Positions 24,222 to 33,358 of a stretch of 64,000 nt of DNA are shown piece by piece; position 1 is the stretch's first letter, and every line of letters starts with the position of its first letter. The translations under genes and the position numbers were made by a program. The DNA is taken from the NCBI GenBank assembly GCA_011389865.1, contig JAABTL010000006.1, positions 50,741 through 114,740 on the forward strand. The letters run 5' to 3'. The stretch comes from Trueperaceae bacterium. Lineage in GTDB: Bacteria; Deinococcota; Deinococci; Deinococcales; Trueperaceae. A model generated the notes under the pieces. The model saw only the letters and a list, made by a program, of their open reading frames with translations. It was not told the DNA's origin and did no database searches.

Positions 24222-26459
24222 TTGGACGCGTCATCCACCCCCAACGCCCTGCGCCCGCGGCGACCCGCGGCCGGCTTGGCCGTCAGCGGCGCGTGGCTCC
24301 CGGCAGCGCTGGCGATCGTCGGCTGGTGGGCCCTCCCCATCGGTCGCCCCAACCGGCCGTTCCTGACGCTCGAACCCGATCTCTACGCGGCCTCGATCGG
24401 CCACCCCCTGCTGTGGCTGACCCTCTTCGCCGCGGTGGCCGCCCTCGCCCTCTCCTTCCTGCCCGTGCCCACGGCGCGCCGCGCAGACATGGTCCTGGCC
24501 GTCGGCGTCGTCGCGCTGGCGTCCGTCGTCGCGTGGTTCATGATCAGCACGACGCCGTTCGGCATGGGCGCGCTGCTGGTGCTCGCGGGCCTGGTCATGC
24601 TGCTCGGCAACGCGCTCAGCGAGTCGGGCCGGGTCCAGGGCGACGCGTTCATCGCGTCCAGCATCCTGTTCGTCTCCTTGTTCGTGCTTCTCTTCATCCT
24701 CTATCCGCTCTTCACGGTGCTGCGGTCGTCGATCTACATCGACGGCCGCTTCGACTTCTCCGTCTTCCTGCGGACGATGCAGCACCCGCTCTTCTTCATG
24801 CTCGGCAACGACCGCTCGGCGGTCGACGAGGTCGCGCTGACGCTGCGTTGGAGTCTGGCGGGCCTCATCGGCTTCGCCACGTTCGCGCTCTGGCGGCGGG
24901 TGCGCTGGACCGCGGTCCTCGCGCGCGCCGTGCTCGGCGGCGCGCTCGGTTTCGTCCTCGGCGCGCTGATCTATGGCAACGGCGCGCTACCCACCAGCCT
25001 GCTGCTCGTGTCGATCGTCGCGCCCACCGCGACGCTGTTGGGGTTGGCCTTCGCGCTACTCGGTCAGCGCGGGCGGCTCGGCGCCGTGCGGCGCTCGCTC
25101 GACGTCATCAGCATCTTGCCGATCATCACGCCGCCGTTCGTGCTCGCCTTCGCGATGATCTTCCTGCTCGGGCGCCGCGGCCTGGTCACGTACAACCTGC
25201 TCGACATGCAGAGCAGTTGGATCTTCGGGATCCCTGGCGTGGCGCTGGCGCAGATCCTGGCGTTCACGCCGATCGCCTACCTGCTCCTGCGGGGGTCGCT
25301 CAGCTCGCTCAACCCCGCCCTCGAGGAGGCCGCTCAGACGCTGGGTGCCGGCCCCTGGGTGACGCTGCGCACGATCACCTGGCCGCTCGTGCGGCCGGGC
25401 CTCGCGGCGGCGTTCCTGCTCAGCATGATCGAGTCGCTCGCCGACTTCGGCAACCCGATCATCCTCGGCGGCAACCGCAAGTACATGGCGACGGAGGTCT
25501 ACCTGTCGCTCACCGGGCGCTTCAACCCCAACGAGGCCGCCGTCTACGGGGCCGTCCTGCTCCTCATGGTGCTCGGCGCGTTCTTCCTGCAGCGCTGGTG
25601 GCTCGGCGGCGGGTCGTTCGTCACCGTCACCGGCAAGCCGACCAGCGGCGCGCTCGCGTCGATCCCGCGCGGGCTCGAGGTCGGCCTCACGGTGGTCCTG
25701 TTCGTGTGGACCGTCTTCGTGGCCGCCCTCTACCTGTCGATCGTCGTCGGCTCCTTCGCGCAGCTGTGGGGCGTCAACTACACCTTCACGCTCAGGCACT
25801 ACCAAGACTTCTTCGCCGGGGCGGGGTGGGAGGTCTTCCTCTTCACCGCCAGGGTCGCCGCGATCAGCGCCGTGCCCGCGATGCTGCTCGGGTTCCTGGT
25901 CGCGTACCTGGTGGCGCGCCAGCGCTTCTTCGGTCGCCGCTTCGTCGAGTTCGGCTCGCTGCTCTCGTTCGCCACGCCCGGCACCGTCATGGGGGTCGCG
26001 TACATCTTCGCGTTCAACACCGGCCCCGTGCTGCTGACGGCCAGTGCCACGATCATCGTCATCGCCCTGGTGTTCCGCAACATGCCGGTCGCCATCCGTG
26101 CGGCCGTGGCGGGCCTGGCGCAGATCGATCCGAGCCTCGAGGAGGCGTCGACGATGCTGCGGGCGAGGTCGCTGACGACCATGCGCCGGGTGCTCTTCCC
26201 GCTGCTCATCAACACGCTGGTCACCGGCCTGATCTTCGCCTTCGTCACCGCGATGACGGCCGTCAGCCAGGTCATCTTCCTCGTCAGCCCGGGCAACCAG
26301 TTCGCCACGGTGCTCCTGCTCGGCTGGGTCGACCAGGGCCAACTCGGGCGCGCGGCCGCGATGGGGACCATCCTCATCGTCTCGCTGCTGCTCGTGATCG
26401 TCGTCGTGCTCCAGCTCGCACGCATGCTGGGCGCGCGGATGGTGGGGGTGCGCACGTGA
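24222..26459 (+). CDS. Fused ABC permease, Fe(III)-type, enlarged N-terminal membrane region
   Basis: 745 residues. Two MetI-like permease domains are fused. The two EAA loops are LEEAAQTLGAGPWVTLRTI (first half) and LEEASTMLRARSLTTMRRV (second half). Compared with the paralogue at 53273 (557 residues) there are about 140 extra N-terminal residues with roughly four membrane helices, and about 60 more between early helices. GKPTSGALASIPRG links the halves, as in the paralogue. The start is the TTG at 24222 behind a weak GAGG, so the exact N-terminus is uncertain. The stop overlaps the ATPase GTG. Confidence 0.87.
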   Translation: MDASSTPNALRPRRPAAGLAVSGAWLPAALAIVGWWALPIGRPNRPFLTLEPDLYAASIGHPLLWLTLFAAVAALALSFLPVPTARRADMVLAVGVVALASVVAWFMISTTPFGMGALLVLAGLVMLLGNALSESGRVQGDAFIASSILFVSLFVLLFILYPLFTVLRSSIYIDGRFDFSVFLRTMQHPLFFMLGNDRSAVDEVALTLRWSLAGLIGFATFALWRRVRWTAVLARAVLGGALGFVLGALIYGNGALPTSLLLVSIVAPTATLLGLAFALLGQRGRLGAVRRSLDVISILPIITPPFVLAFAMIFLLGRRGLVTYNLLDMQSSWIFGIPGVALAQILAFTPIAYLLLRGSLSSLNPALEEAAQTLGAGPWVTLRTITWPLVRPGLAAAFLLSMIESLADFGNPIILGGNRKYMATEVYLSLTGRFNPNEAAVYGAVLLLMVLGAFFLQRWWLGGGSFVTVTGKPTSGALASIPRGLEVGLTVVLFVWTVFVAALYLSIVVGSFAQLWGVNYTFTLRHYQDFFAGAGWEVFLFTARVAAISAVPAMLLGFLVAYLVARQRFFGRRFVEFGSLLSFATPGTVMGVAYIFAFNTGPVLLTASATIIVIALVFRNMPVAIRAAVAGLAQIDPSLEEASTMLRARSLTTMRRVLFPLLINTLVTGLIFAFVTAMTAVSQVIFLVSPGNQFATVLLLGWVDQGQLGRAAAMGTILIVSLLLVIVVVLQLARMLGARMVGVRT

Positions 26460-27511
26460 TCTCAGGTCTCAAGCCGGCCACGGTCGAACTTCGCGGCCTC
26501 GTCAAGCGCTTCGGCAAGGACGTGTACGCCGTCGACGACGTCGACCTGCACATCGCGCGCGGCGAACTCCTCACCCTGCTCGGCCCGTCGGGTTGCGGCA
26601 AGACGACCGCGTTGCGGCTGATCGCCGGGCTGGAGCGGCCGACGGCTGGCCAGATCCTGCTCGACGACGAAGACGTGGCGCGGCTACCGGCCTACCTGCG
26701 CGACGTCACGATGGTGTTCCAGAGCTACGCGCTGTTCCCCCACATGAACGTGTTCGAGAACGTCGCGTACGGCCTGCGGGTCGCGCGCCGGCCGAAGGAC
26801 GAAATCGGCACGCGGGTCGAGGAGGCGCTCGCGATGGTCGGCCTCGAGGGCCTGGCGCACCGCACGCCGTCGCAGCTGTCGGGCGGCCAGCAGCAGCGGG
26901 TGGCCCTGGCGCGCGCGCTGGTCATCCGGCCGCGGGTGCTGCTGTTCGACGAGCCGCTCTCCAACCTCGATGCCAAGCTGCGCAAGCGCGTGCGGGAGGA
27001 CATCCGCGAGCTGCAACAGCGCCTGGGCATCACCAGCGTGTACGTCACCCACGACCAGGAGGAGGCGCTGGCGATCAGCGACCGGGTGGTCGTCATGCGC
27101 GAGGGCGTGGTCGAGCAGATCGGCTCTCCCCACGAGCTGTACACGCGCCCGGCGTCGCGCTTCGTCGCGGACTTCATCGGCTCCGCCAACTTCCTGCCGG
27201 GCCGCTACGACGGCCAACAGATCGACCTGCTCGGCTACCGCTGGACGCACGAGCAGGACGTCGCCGCCGGGCCCGTCACGGTCATGGTGCGGCCCGAGGC
27301 CGTCGAGTTCGCGCGCGACGACGAGCCGGCGCTCGAGGCGACGCTGATGAGTTCCGCCTACCTCGGCGCGGCGACCGAGTACGTCTTCGACGTCGCCGGC
27401 ACCGAGTTGTTCGCGACGATGTCGGGCGGCGGCATGTCGGCCGCGGAGAAGGGCGATCGCGTGCGCCTGCGCCTCAAGCCGACCGCGGTGTCGCTGTTGC
27501 CGCCGGACTGA
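26456..27511 (+). CDS. ABC transporter ATP-binding protein, Fe(III)/spermidine-type
   Basis: 351 residues. Walker [11 protein letters not shown]-loop MVFQSYALFPHM, signature LSGGQQQR, Walker B LLFDEPLSNLD and H-loop YVTHDQEEA are intact. A C-terminal TOBE-like regulatory domain (from about 260, MVRPEAVEF ... LRLKPTAVSLLP) is typical of the FbpC/PotA class. It is coupled to the permease gene by GTGA. It energises the importer encoded by 23095 and 24222. Confidence 0.92.
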   Translation: MISGLKPATVELRGLVKRFGKDVYAVDDVDLHIARGELLTLLGPSGCGKTTALRLIAGLERPTAGQILLDDEDVARLPAYLRDVTMVFQSYALFPHMNVFENVAYGLRVARRPKDEIGTRVEEALAMVGLEGLAHRTPSQLSGGQQQRVALARALVIRPRVLLFDEPLSNLDAKLRKRVREDIRELQQRLGITSVYVTHDQEEALAISDRVVVMREGVVEQIGSPHELYTRPASRFVADFIGSANFLPGRYDGQQIDLLGYRWTHEQDVAAGPVTVMVRPEAVEFARDDEPALEATLMSSAYLGAATEYVFDVAGTELFATMSGGGMSAAEKGDRVRLRLKPTAVSLLPPD

Positions 27512-27558
27512 CGGTAGCGAGGCCGGGTGTGGCCCGTCATGCGGCCCGCTGGCCGGGA

Positions 27559-27564
27559 TAACCT
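27559..27564 (+). promoter_or_regulatory. Leaderless-type -10 of the HAD gene
   Basis: TAACCT ends 6 nt before the GTG at 27571, with no Shine-Dalgarno sequence in between; fits the TANNNT leaderless promoter pattern. Confidence 0.5.
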
Positions 27565-27570
27565 CCTGGC

Positions 27571-28341
27571 GTGCGCATCGACCTCGACCGCCCCATCCGC
27601 GTCTTCGCCTGCGACATCGACGGCTGTCTCGCGGCCGTCGACCACGCGCCCTACGACCTCGAGAGGCTGCACGCCATCGCCGAGCTCAACCGGGCCAGCG
27701 CCGGCGACCCGACGGTCCCAGCGCTGACCTTCGTCACGGGGCGCCCGCACGGTTACGTCGACGCCTTCATGCAGGCGCTCGAGGTGCGACTGCCGGCGTC
27801 GTTCGAGAACGGCGCGGGCCTCGCGGTGCGGCAGCCGTACCGCGCCTGGCTGTCGCCCACCGTCGAACGCGGCCGCTCGCTGATCGCCGACGTCGAGCGG
27901 GTGCTCGGGGAGCGCGGCGACGTGTTCGTGCAGCTCGGCAAGGTGGCCTCGCTGAGCGTCTTCCCGACCGACCCGGCGTGGCCCGTGCCCGAGCTGACGG
28001 AGACGCTGCGGGGCGTGCTCGAGGGTCACGGCCTGCCCCTCGACGTCGACCCTTCCACCGGTTGCGTGAACCTGCTGCTGCGCGGGACCGACAAGGCGAC
28101 CGGTCTTCTCGAGCTCTGCGCGGTCGTCGACGTCGACGCAGACGAGGTCGCCGGCATCGGCGACGCGGTGGGCGACCTGCCGTGGCTCCGTCGCTGCGGC
28201 GTGAGCTTCGCGCCGACCAACGCGCTCGCAGAGGTCCGCGCGGCGGTGACCCACGCCGTCGACCTGCCCGACGTGGCGGCGACGCTGGCGGCCTACGAGG
28301 CGCTGGTGGCGGCGAACCGGGCACACGACGGTCAGGGCTGA
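27571..28341 (+). CDS. HAD-superfamily (type IIB-like) phosphatase
   Basis: 256 residues. HAD motif I is ACDIDGCLA (both Asp present), motif II is the Thr in TFVTGRPHGY, and motif IV is in GIGDAVGDLPWL; a Lys in TDKATGL may be motif III. The cap inserted after motif II resembles the IIB group (sucrose-phosphatase or mannosyl-3-phosphoglycerate-phosphatase-like). It probably dephosphorylates a sugar phosphate; the substrate is unknown. The GTG start is taken because TAACCT ends 6 nt upstream, a leaderless arrangement. It follows the ABC cassette on the same strand but with its own promoter. Confidence 0.78.
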   Translation: MRIDLDRPIRVFACDIDGCLAAVDHAPYDLERLHAIAELNRASAGDPTVPALTFVTGRPHGYVDAFMQALEVRLPASFENGAGLAVRQPYRAWLSPTVERGRSLIADVERVLGERGDVFVQLGKVASLSVFPTDPAWPVPELTETLRGVLEGHGLPLDVDPSTGCVNLLLRGTDKATGLLELCAVVDVDADEVAGIGDAVGDLPWLRRCGVSFAPTNALAEVRAAVTHAVDLPDVAATLAAYEALVAANRAHDGQG

Positions 28342-28358
28342 CGGACCGGTCCCGCGGT

Positions 28359-28919
28359 TCAGCCGCCGCCCGCCAGCGGGCAGCGTTCGACCAGGGTGTG
28401 GATCGCGCCCTCGCGGGTCAGCTCGCTCGTCATGACCTCGAGGGCTTCGACGCGCCAGGTCGGGCTCGCCCACGCGGGCGCCGAGGCCAGCCACGATCGC
28501 AGGTCCAGCGGGGCGCGGGCGCGCGCGAGCGTCACGTGGGGCGAGAACGGGCGCCGGTCGGCGGGGCGGGCCAACGCATGGGCGAGCGTCGCGTGCAGCG
28601 CGGTGACGGCGCCGGCGCCGGCGCCCCAGCCCACCCAAACCACCCTGGCCCGGCCCGCATGCGGGAAGGCGCCGAGACCGCGCAGGTCGGCGTCGAACGG
28701 CGCGTGGGCCGCGGCGGCCGAGCGGCTGGCGGCCCGGACGGCGGCGAGGCCCTCTCCGGCGTCGACGTCGCCGAGGAAGGCGAGCGTCAGGTGGAGTTGG
28801 CTGGCGGCGGCCCAGCGCAGGCCGCGCGGCGCCGGCGGCAGCGCGCGACGCAGGTCGACCACGGACGCCCGCGCCGCGGGCGGCAGGGTCAGGGCGACGA
28901 ACGTGCGGGCGGTCGGCAT
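28359..28919 (-). CDS. thpR: RNA 2',3'-cyclic phosphodiesterase (2H family)
   Basis: 186 residues. The two catalytic HxTx motifs are HLTLAFLGD and HVTLARA, separated by about 85 residues as in ThpR/LigT. The N-terminus (RTFVALTLPPAARASVVDLR) is the typical first strand. The family hydrolyses 2',3'-cyclic phosphate RNA ends in vitro and can ligate tRNA halves. The stop lies 17 nt from the convergent HAD gene. The ATG at 28919 is the first start in the family-like region. Confidence 0.9.
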   Translation of the reverse strand: MPTARTFVALTLPPAARASVVDLRRALPPAPRGLRWAAASQLHLTLAFLGDVDAGEGLAAVRAASRSAAAAHAPFDADLRGLGAFPHAGRARVVWVGWGAGAGAVTALHATLAHALARPADRRPFSPHVTLARARAPLDLRSWLASAPAWASPTWRVEALEVMTSELTREGAIHTLVERCPLAGGG

Positions 28920-28954
28920 GGCCCCAGTGTGCCCCGACCCGGCTGGGGGGCTGC

Positions 28955-29287
28955 TCAGCGGCGCGTCAGCACCACCGCCGCGATCCCGCCCAGCACCAGG
29001 GCGGACGCGAGCGCGAAGCGGAGGTCGATCGCCTCGCCCAGCAGCACCAGCGCGCCCAGCGCCGCCACCAGCGGGACCGACAGCTGCACCGTCGCCGCCA
29101 CCGTGCGTGACAGCGACGGCAGCGCCAGGTACCAGGCGACGTAGCCGAGGCCCGAGGTCAGCGCGCCCGACGCCAGCGCCAGGGCGACGCCGGACGTGCT
29201 GGCGCCCGCCCAGGCGCCGGGCCAGGCGGCCAGCGCGAGGCGGCGGCCCCTGGGAACCGCGGGCCCGGGCGGGGCGACGTGGCGCAC
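28955..29287 (-). pseudogene. C-terminal remnant of an EamA/DMT transporter
   Basis: An open frame of up to 110 codons encodes only the last four helices of an EamA-type transporter: GVALALASGALTSGLGYVAWYLALPSLS, then VAATVQLSVPLVAALGALVLLGEAI, then FALASALVLGGIAAVVL. Full-length proteins have ten helices and about 290 residues. The frame upstream hits a stop, and the DNA there encodes the divergent MFS transporter from 29302, so the 5' half has been lost. It ends 35 nt upstream of the thpR start on the same strand. A functional half-size transporter cannot be excluded but is less likely. Confidence 0.7.
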
Positions 29288-29290
29288 CGG

Positions 29291-29296
29291 TACGCT
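29291..29296 (+). promoter_or_regulatory. Leaderless-type -10 of the MFS gene
   Basis: TACGCT ends 5 nt before the GTG at 29302 and no Shine-Dalgarno sequence is present. Confidence 0.5.
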
Positions 29297-29301
29297 GCAC
29301 C

Positions 29302-30558
29302 GTGACCCGCCCGCGGTCGACCTTCTGGCTCCTCAGCCTGGCGATGGGGGCGTCGACGGTCGGTCAGTCGATGCTGGCGACCTCGGTGCCGCTGTTCGCC
29401 GTGGCGCTGGGTCTCGCCCCGCTGTGGGTCGGCGTGCTGGTGGCCCTCCCCAACTTCCTGCCCGTGCTGCTGGCGATGACCGCCGGGCGCTGGATCGACC
29501 GCGGCGGCGCCGGTCGCTGGCTCGCGATCGGCACGGGCGGCATGGCCTCCGCTCCGCTGCTGCTGGTGCTCGTGCCGTCCGCGCCCGTGCTGGCCCTGGC
29601 GCAGCTGCTGCTGGGCGTGTTCCAGCTGTTCGCCGCGCTCTCCTCACAGTCGTTCGTCGCCGACCTCGGAGGCGGCCGGGCGCTGGAGCGCAACTACGCG
29701 ACCTACGCGACCCTGCTGTCGGCGGGGCGGCTGGTGGGCCCGCTGCTGGCGGGCGTCGCGATCGACGCAGCCGGCTTCCGCGCGGCGTTCGGGGTGGCGG
29801 CGGCGGTCGCGGCGTTCACCTTCGCCGTTGCGTGGCGGATCCGTGGCGCCGTGGGCGCGCCGGACCGGGAACGCGCTGGGCCGGAAGCGGCGACCGATGG
29901 CGAGGAGGCCGCGCCCGAGGCCGAGGAGGATGCCGCGTTCCGGTCGCCGGCGGGGGCGGTCGGTCGCTTCGGCGCACGCGAGGCGTTCGCCAACGTCGGC
30001 GTGCAGCTCGCGGTGCTCTCGAGCGCCGGCGTGTTCGTCGCGATCAGCGCGCGGCAGGCCTTCCTGCCGGTGGCGCTGACGGCGTTGGGGTACCCGGCCA
30101 CCACGATCGGCGCGCTGATCAGCCTCGGGGCGTTGGCGGCCGTGGCGGTGCGACCGCTGATGCCGGTCGTTTCTCGGGCACTCGGTGGACCCGCCCGGAC
30201 GCTGGTGGTGGCGATGGTGGCCGTCGCGATCGCCGTCGGCGCGTTGGGCATGGTCACGTCGCTGACGGCCTTCGCGCTACTCGGCGTGCTGGCGGGATTC
30301 GGCACCGGCGTCGGCCTGCCACTGAGCATCGTCACCGTCGCGAGCCACGTCGATCCGCGCCACCGGGGGACGGCGCTGGGCCTGCGCCTGTCGCTCAACC
30401 GCGCGGCGCAGCTGGCGATGCCCGTGGTGATCGGCGCCGTGATCGGTGCCGCTGGCTTCGGGGTCGGCTTCGGCCTGGCCGGGACGCTGCTCGCGGCACT
30501 GGCCGTCGCGGCCGCGAGCCGCGTGGCGGCCTTCGAGCGGCAGGCACCGAGGGGCTGA
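29302..30558 (+). CDS. MFS transporter
   Basis: 418 residues with about 12 hydrophobic helices in two halves, joined by an acidic cytoplasmic loop (about 190-225, rich in Glu/Ala). The helix 2-3 loop GRWIDRGGAGRW matches the MFS signature G-x3-D-R-x-G-R. The profile resembles drug-efflux or sugar-exporter MFS members. The start is GTG at 29302, 5 nt after TACGCT, so leaderless. The substrate cannot be inferred. Its 5' side abuts the truncated EamA remnant. Confidence 0.87.
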   Translation: MTRPRSTFWLLSLAMGASTVGQSMLATSVPLFAVALGLAPLWVGVLVALPNFLPVLLAMTAGRWIDRGGAGRWLAIGTGGMASAPLLLVLVPSAPVLALAQLLLGVFQLFAALSSQSFVADLGGGRALERNYATYATLLSAGRLVGPLLAGVAIDAAGFRAAFGVAAAVAAFTFAVAWRIRGAVGAPDRERAGPEAATDGEEAAPEAEEDAAFRSPAGAVGRFGAREAFANVGVQLAVLSSAGVFVAISARQAFLPVALTALGYPATTIGALISLGALAAVAVRPLMPVVSRALGGPARTLVVAMVAVAIAVGALGMVTSLTAFALLGVLAGFGTGVGLPLSIVTVASHVDPRHRGTALGLRLSLNRAAQLAMPVVIGAVIGAAGFGVGFGLAGTLLAALAVAAASRVAAFERQAPRG

Positions 30559-30624
30559 CGACCGGCGGCTCCGAGCGCTGGGCGGCCGGCGCACGGGGAC
30601 GCCCCCGGCGTGCCACCATGCGCC

Positions 30625-30948
30625 ATGGTGCGACTCACCGTCCTCTACAACCTGCCCCCCGGTACCGACGAGAAGGCGTTCCTCGCGTGGCGCCTGGGCG
30701 ACCACCAGCAGAGCAACGCCGGTGCGCCCGGCGTGCTACGCACCGACTTCGCCGTGGCCGAGTCGGCCTGGCCGCGCGGCGCGGCGCCGCGTCACCGCTT
30801 CGTGACGATCGCCGAGTGGCCCGACCGCGAGAGCTTCGAGGCGGCGTTCTACGCGCCGGAGGCGCTGGCGCGGTTCGAGGAGAACCTGAAGCTGCTGGAC
30901 GACCCGGTCTTCCTGATCGGCGAGGTGCTGGCCTCCAGCGAGCCGTGA
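30625..30948 (+). CDS. EthD/Dabb-like small ferredoxin-fold protein
   Basis: 107 residues. The sequence VRLTVLYNLPPGTDEKAFLAWRLGDHQQ ... GVLRTDFAVAE ... HRFVTIAEWPDRESFEAAFYAPEAL is the dimeric alpha-beta barrel pattern of EthD-like proteins, which include monooxygenases and ring-modifying enzymes but also many of unknown function. The ATG at 30625 is preferred over the one at 30610 because the conserved fold begins at MVRLTV. It lies 66 nt after the MFS gene on the same strand. Confidence 0.75.
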   Translation: MVRLTVLYNLPPGTDEKAFLAWRLGDHQQSNAGAPGVLRTDFAVAESAWPRGAAPRHRFVTIAEWPDRESFEAAFYAPEALARFEENLKLLDDPVFLIGEVLASSEP

Positions 30949-30965
30949 GGTAGCGCGGCGGGCGC

Positions 30966-31340
30966 TCAGCCCCCCGCGCCGATGATCGCCACGGCCTCGA
31001 TCTCCACCAGCACGTCGATCGCCAGCTCCGCGCCGATCGTGCTGCGGGTGGGCCTCGGTTCGGCGAAGAACTCGGCGTAGACGGCGTTCATCCCGGCGAA
31101 GTCGCGGCGGACGTCGCCGAGGATGACCAGCGTCTTGACGACGTCGTCGCGGGTCGCGCCGGCGGCGTTCAGCGCCTGCTCCAGGTTGCGCAGCACCTGC
31201 AGTGTTTGGCTGCCGATGTCGGTCCCTGCCACGCGACCGTGCTCGTCGACGGGCACCTGGCCCGACACGTAGACCGTGCTGCCGACCTTGAGGGCCGGGG
31301 TGAGGGGGGCGCGCGACGTGCCGAACGCTTCCTTGCGCAT
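30966..31340 (-). CDS. RidA-family protein
   Basis: 124 residues, the typical YjgF/YER057c/UK114 length. Key segments are TPALKVGSTVYVSGQVPVD, the long helix VLRNLEQALNAAGATRDDVVK, and PRPTRSTIGAEL with the conserved Arg that contacts the imine/enamine substrate carboxylate. RidA deaminates reactive enamine/imine intermediates from PLP enzymes. The ATG at 31340 is chosen because AGAGGAG lies 6 nt upstream; ATG 31364 would add eight residues. It is convergent with the EthD-like gene, 17 nt apart. Confidence 0.88.
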   Translation of the reverse strand: MRKEAFGTSRAPLTPALKVGSTVYVSGQVPVDEHGRVAGTDIGSQTLQVLRNLEQALNAAGATRDDVVKTLVILGDVRRDFAGMNAVYAEFFAEPRPTRSTIGAELAIDVLVEIEAVAIIGAGG

Positions 31341-31474
31341 GTGGTGCTCCTCTGTAGCCGGCATGGGGGCCGGCGTTGGGGGTTGACCGATGCTAGCCGG
31401 TGGGGGTCAGGACGCGGGGGCCGTCCGCCGACTGGCCCGGTACGCTGGGGCACCCGACCCGACCGGAGGAGCCC

Positions 31475-32317
31475 ATGACCCACGTCTACCGCAGCAAGCC
31501 CGACGCCCTGAACGACCTGTTCGGCCGCGGCAGGGTGGTCATCGGCGTCGTTCACCTGCCCGCGCTGCCCGGATCGCCGGGCTACCCGGGCGCCGCGATC
31601 GAGACCCTGGTCGACGCCGCGCTCGAGGACGCCCGCCGCTACGCCCGCGGGGGCGTCCACGGCCTGATCGTCGAGAACCACGGCGACATCCCCTTCGCCA
31701 AGCCCGCCGACCTCGGCCCCGAGACCGCCGCGGTCATGGCGGTGATCAGCGATCGCGTTCGGCGCGAGGTCGGCCTGCCGCTCGGCATCAACGTGCTCGC
31801 GAACGGCGCCATGCACGCGCTGGCGGTGGCGCAGGCGGCGGGCGCCGGCTTCGTGCGCGTCAACCAGTGGGCGAACGCCTACGTCGCCAACGAGGGGATC
31901 CTCGAGGGACCGGCCGCCGCGGCGACCCGCTACCGTGCCCGCCTGCGCGCCGACGGGATCCGGGTCTTCGCCGACGTCCACGTCAAGCACGGTGCCCACG
32001 CGATCACCGCCGACCGCAGCCTGGACGAGCTGACGCGCGACCTCGAGTTCTTCGACGCCGACGCCGTGATCGTGACCGGCCAGCGCACCGGCGACGGCGC
32101 CGACCTCGAGGAGCTCGCCTCCGTGCGCGCGGCGACGCGCCTGCCGCTGCTGGTGGGCAGCGGCGTCACGCCCGAGAGCGCCGGCGCCATCCTGGAGATC
32201 GCGGACGGCGTGATCGTCGCCAGCGCCCTCAAGGAGGACGGGGTCTGGTGGAACCCGGTCGACGAGGCGCGGGTGCGGGGGTTCATGGACGCCGTCACCC
32301 GAGCACGAACCGGTTGA
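31475..32317 (+). CDS. BtpA-family TIM-barrel protein
   Basis: 280 residues. The family pattern is GVVHLPALPGSPGYPG near the N-terminus, GLIVENHGDIPF, GINVLANGAMHALAVAQAAGAGFVRVNQW, and VFADVHVKHGAH, with C-terminal VGSGVTPESAG and VIVASALKEDGVWWNPVD. BtpA was named for photosystem I biogenesis in cyanobacteria, but the family is widespread in non-phototrophs, where its function is unclear. GGAGGAG precedes the ATG; TACGCT at 31441-31446 may be the -10. Confidence 0.88.
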   Translation: MTHVYRSKPDALNDLFGRGRVVIGVVHLPALPGSPGYPGAAIETLVDAALEDARRYARGGVHGLIVENHGDIPFAKPADLGPETAAVMAVISDRVRREVGLPLGINVLANGAMHALAVAQAAGAGFVRVNQWANAYVANEGILEGPAAAATRYRARLRADGIRVFADVHVKHGAHAITADRSLDELTRDLEFFDADAVIVTGQRTGDGADLEELASVRAATRLPLLVGSGVTPESAGAILEIADGVIVASALKEDGVWWNPVDEARVRGFMDAVTRARTG

Positions 32318-33358
32318 TCAGCCCCCCGCGACCGCCTGCTCGTACCGCAGCCACTGCAGCCAGGCGGCATGGACGCTCGCGCGCAGCGACGCGGCGGCCC
32401 GCTCGCGGTCGAGTTGCGCCTGCAGCCAGGCGATCGGGCTGAGCTCGCCCGCCTCCTGCCGCACCCGTTGGGCCTCGAGCGTGGTGACCGCCGAGGCGTC
32501 CGCGGTGCGCGCGTCGTCCAGGCGGCCGTAGGCGACCAGCAGGTTCTGGTGCGCCGCCCGCAGCTGCTGCTCGGCGTTGCGGACGGCGTCCTCGAGGCGC
32601 CGTTGGGCGGTGGCGACGTCGGCGCGGGCGTCGGAGACGGCGTTCGGGGACGAGCCCTCGTGGTCGACACCGCGGAGCCGCAGCTCGGCCAGCGCGAGCG
32701 CGCGTTCGGCCGCGGCGATGCCGGCATGGACGGTGGCGAGGCTCGCGAGGCCGGTCTGGAGGTCGGGAAGCTCCGGAAGCTCGCTGGGCACCGGCGCCAG
32801 GCCGGCTGCGCGCAGGTCGTCGCCGGGGATGCCCACGACCGCGGCGAGGTCGCTCCACGCGAACGCCAGGTCGGTGGCCGCATCGCGCGCCGCGCGCTCG
32901 GCGCCATCGGCGTCGGCGGCCGACTGGCTCAGCGCCAGGTCGGTGATCGCACCCGCCTCGTGGCGCACGCGCGCCGCGACGAGGTTCCGCTGCGCCAGGT
33001 CGGCGCGCACCACGGCCTGCGCCTCCGCGTCGATCGCCTGGATGACGGCCACGTAGGCCTGCAGTGCCGAGATCCGAGCGGACCGTTCCGCGGACGCCAA
33101 CGAAGCAACGGCGGCGGCCAGGCCCTGTTCGGCCTGCAGCCGCTCGAGACCGGTGGCCAGTGGGTCGAGCTCGGCGCGCGCCGCGGTGCGGGCCGCGACG
33201 TCGACGTCGTTGCGGCGTGTCGCCACGTCGGCGGACACCTCGGGCGCGCGCGTCCAGGCGGCGTCGAGGTCGAGGGGTGCAGGCGCGCTCTGCGAGAGCG
33301 CGGGTGTCGCGAGGGCGGCGACGAGCACGAGCAGGGCGAGGGGGCGGGCGGGGAGCAT
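32318..33358 (-). CDS. TolC-family outer-membrane efflux protein (short)
   Basis: 346 residues. The signal peptide ends PALS followed by Gln. The rest is Ala-rich, long-helical and repetitive (ARIRHEAGAITDLALSQSAADADGAE-like segments), the coiled-coil pattern of TolC-type channel subunits, with the family-like pattern RHEAGAITDLALSQ repeated as RQEAGELSPIAWLQ. It is shorter than a normal TolC (about 450) and has few beta-barrel-like strands, so it may be a partner subunit rather than a full channel. It is the last gene of a five-gene pump operon; its ATG overlaps the preceding stop (TGATG). Confidence 0.72.
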   Translation of the reverse strand: MLPARPLALLVLVAALATPALSQSAPAPLDLDAAWTRAPEVSADVATRRNDVDVAARTAARAELDPLATGLERLQAEQGLAAAVASLASAERSARISALQAYVAVIQAIDAEAQAVVRADLAQRNLVAARVRHEAGAITDLALSQSAADADGAERAARDAATDLAFAWSDLAAVVGIPGDDLRAAGLAPVPSELPELPDLQTGLASLATVHAGIAAAERALALAELRLRGVDHEGSSPNAVSDARADVATAQRRLEDAVRNAEQQLRAAHQNLLVAYGRLDDARTADASAVTTLEAQRVRQEAGELSPIAWLQAQLDRERAAASLRASVHAAWLQWLRYEQAVAGG

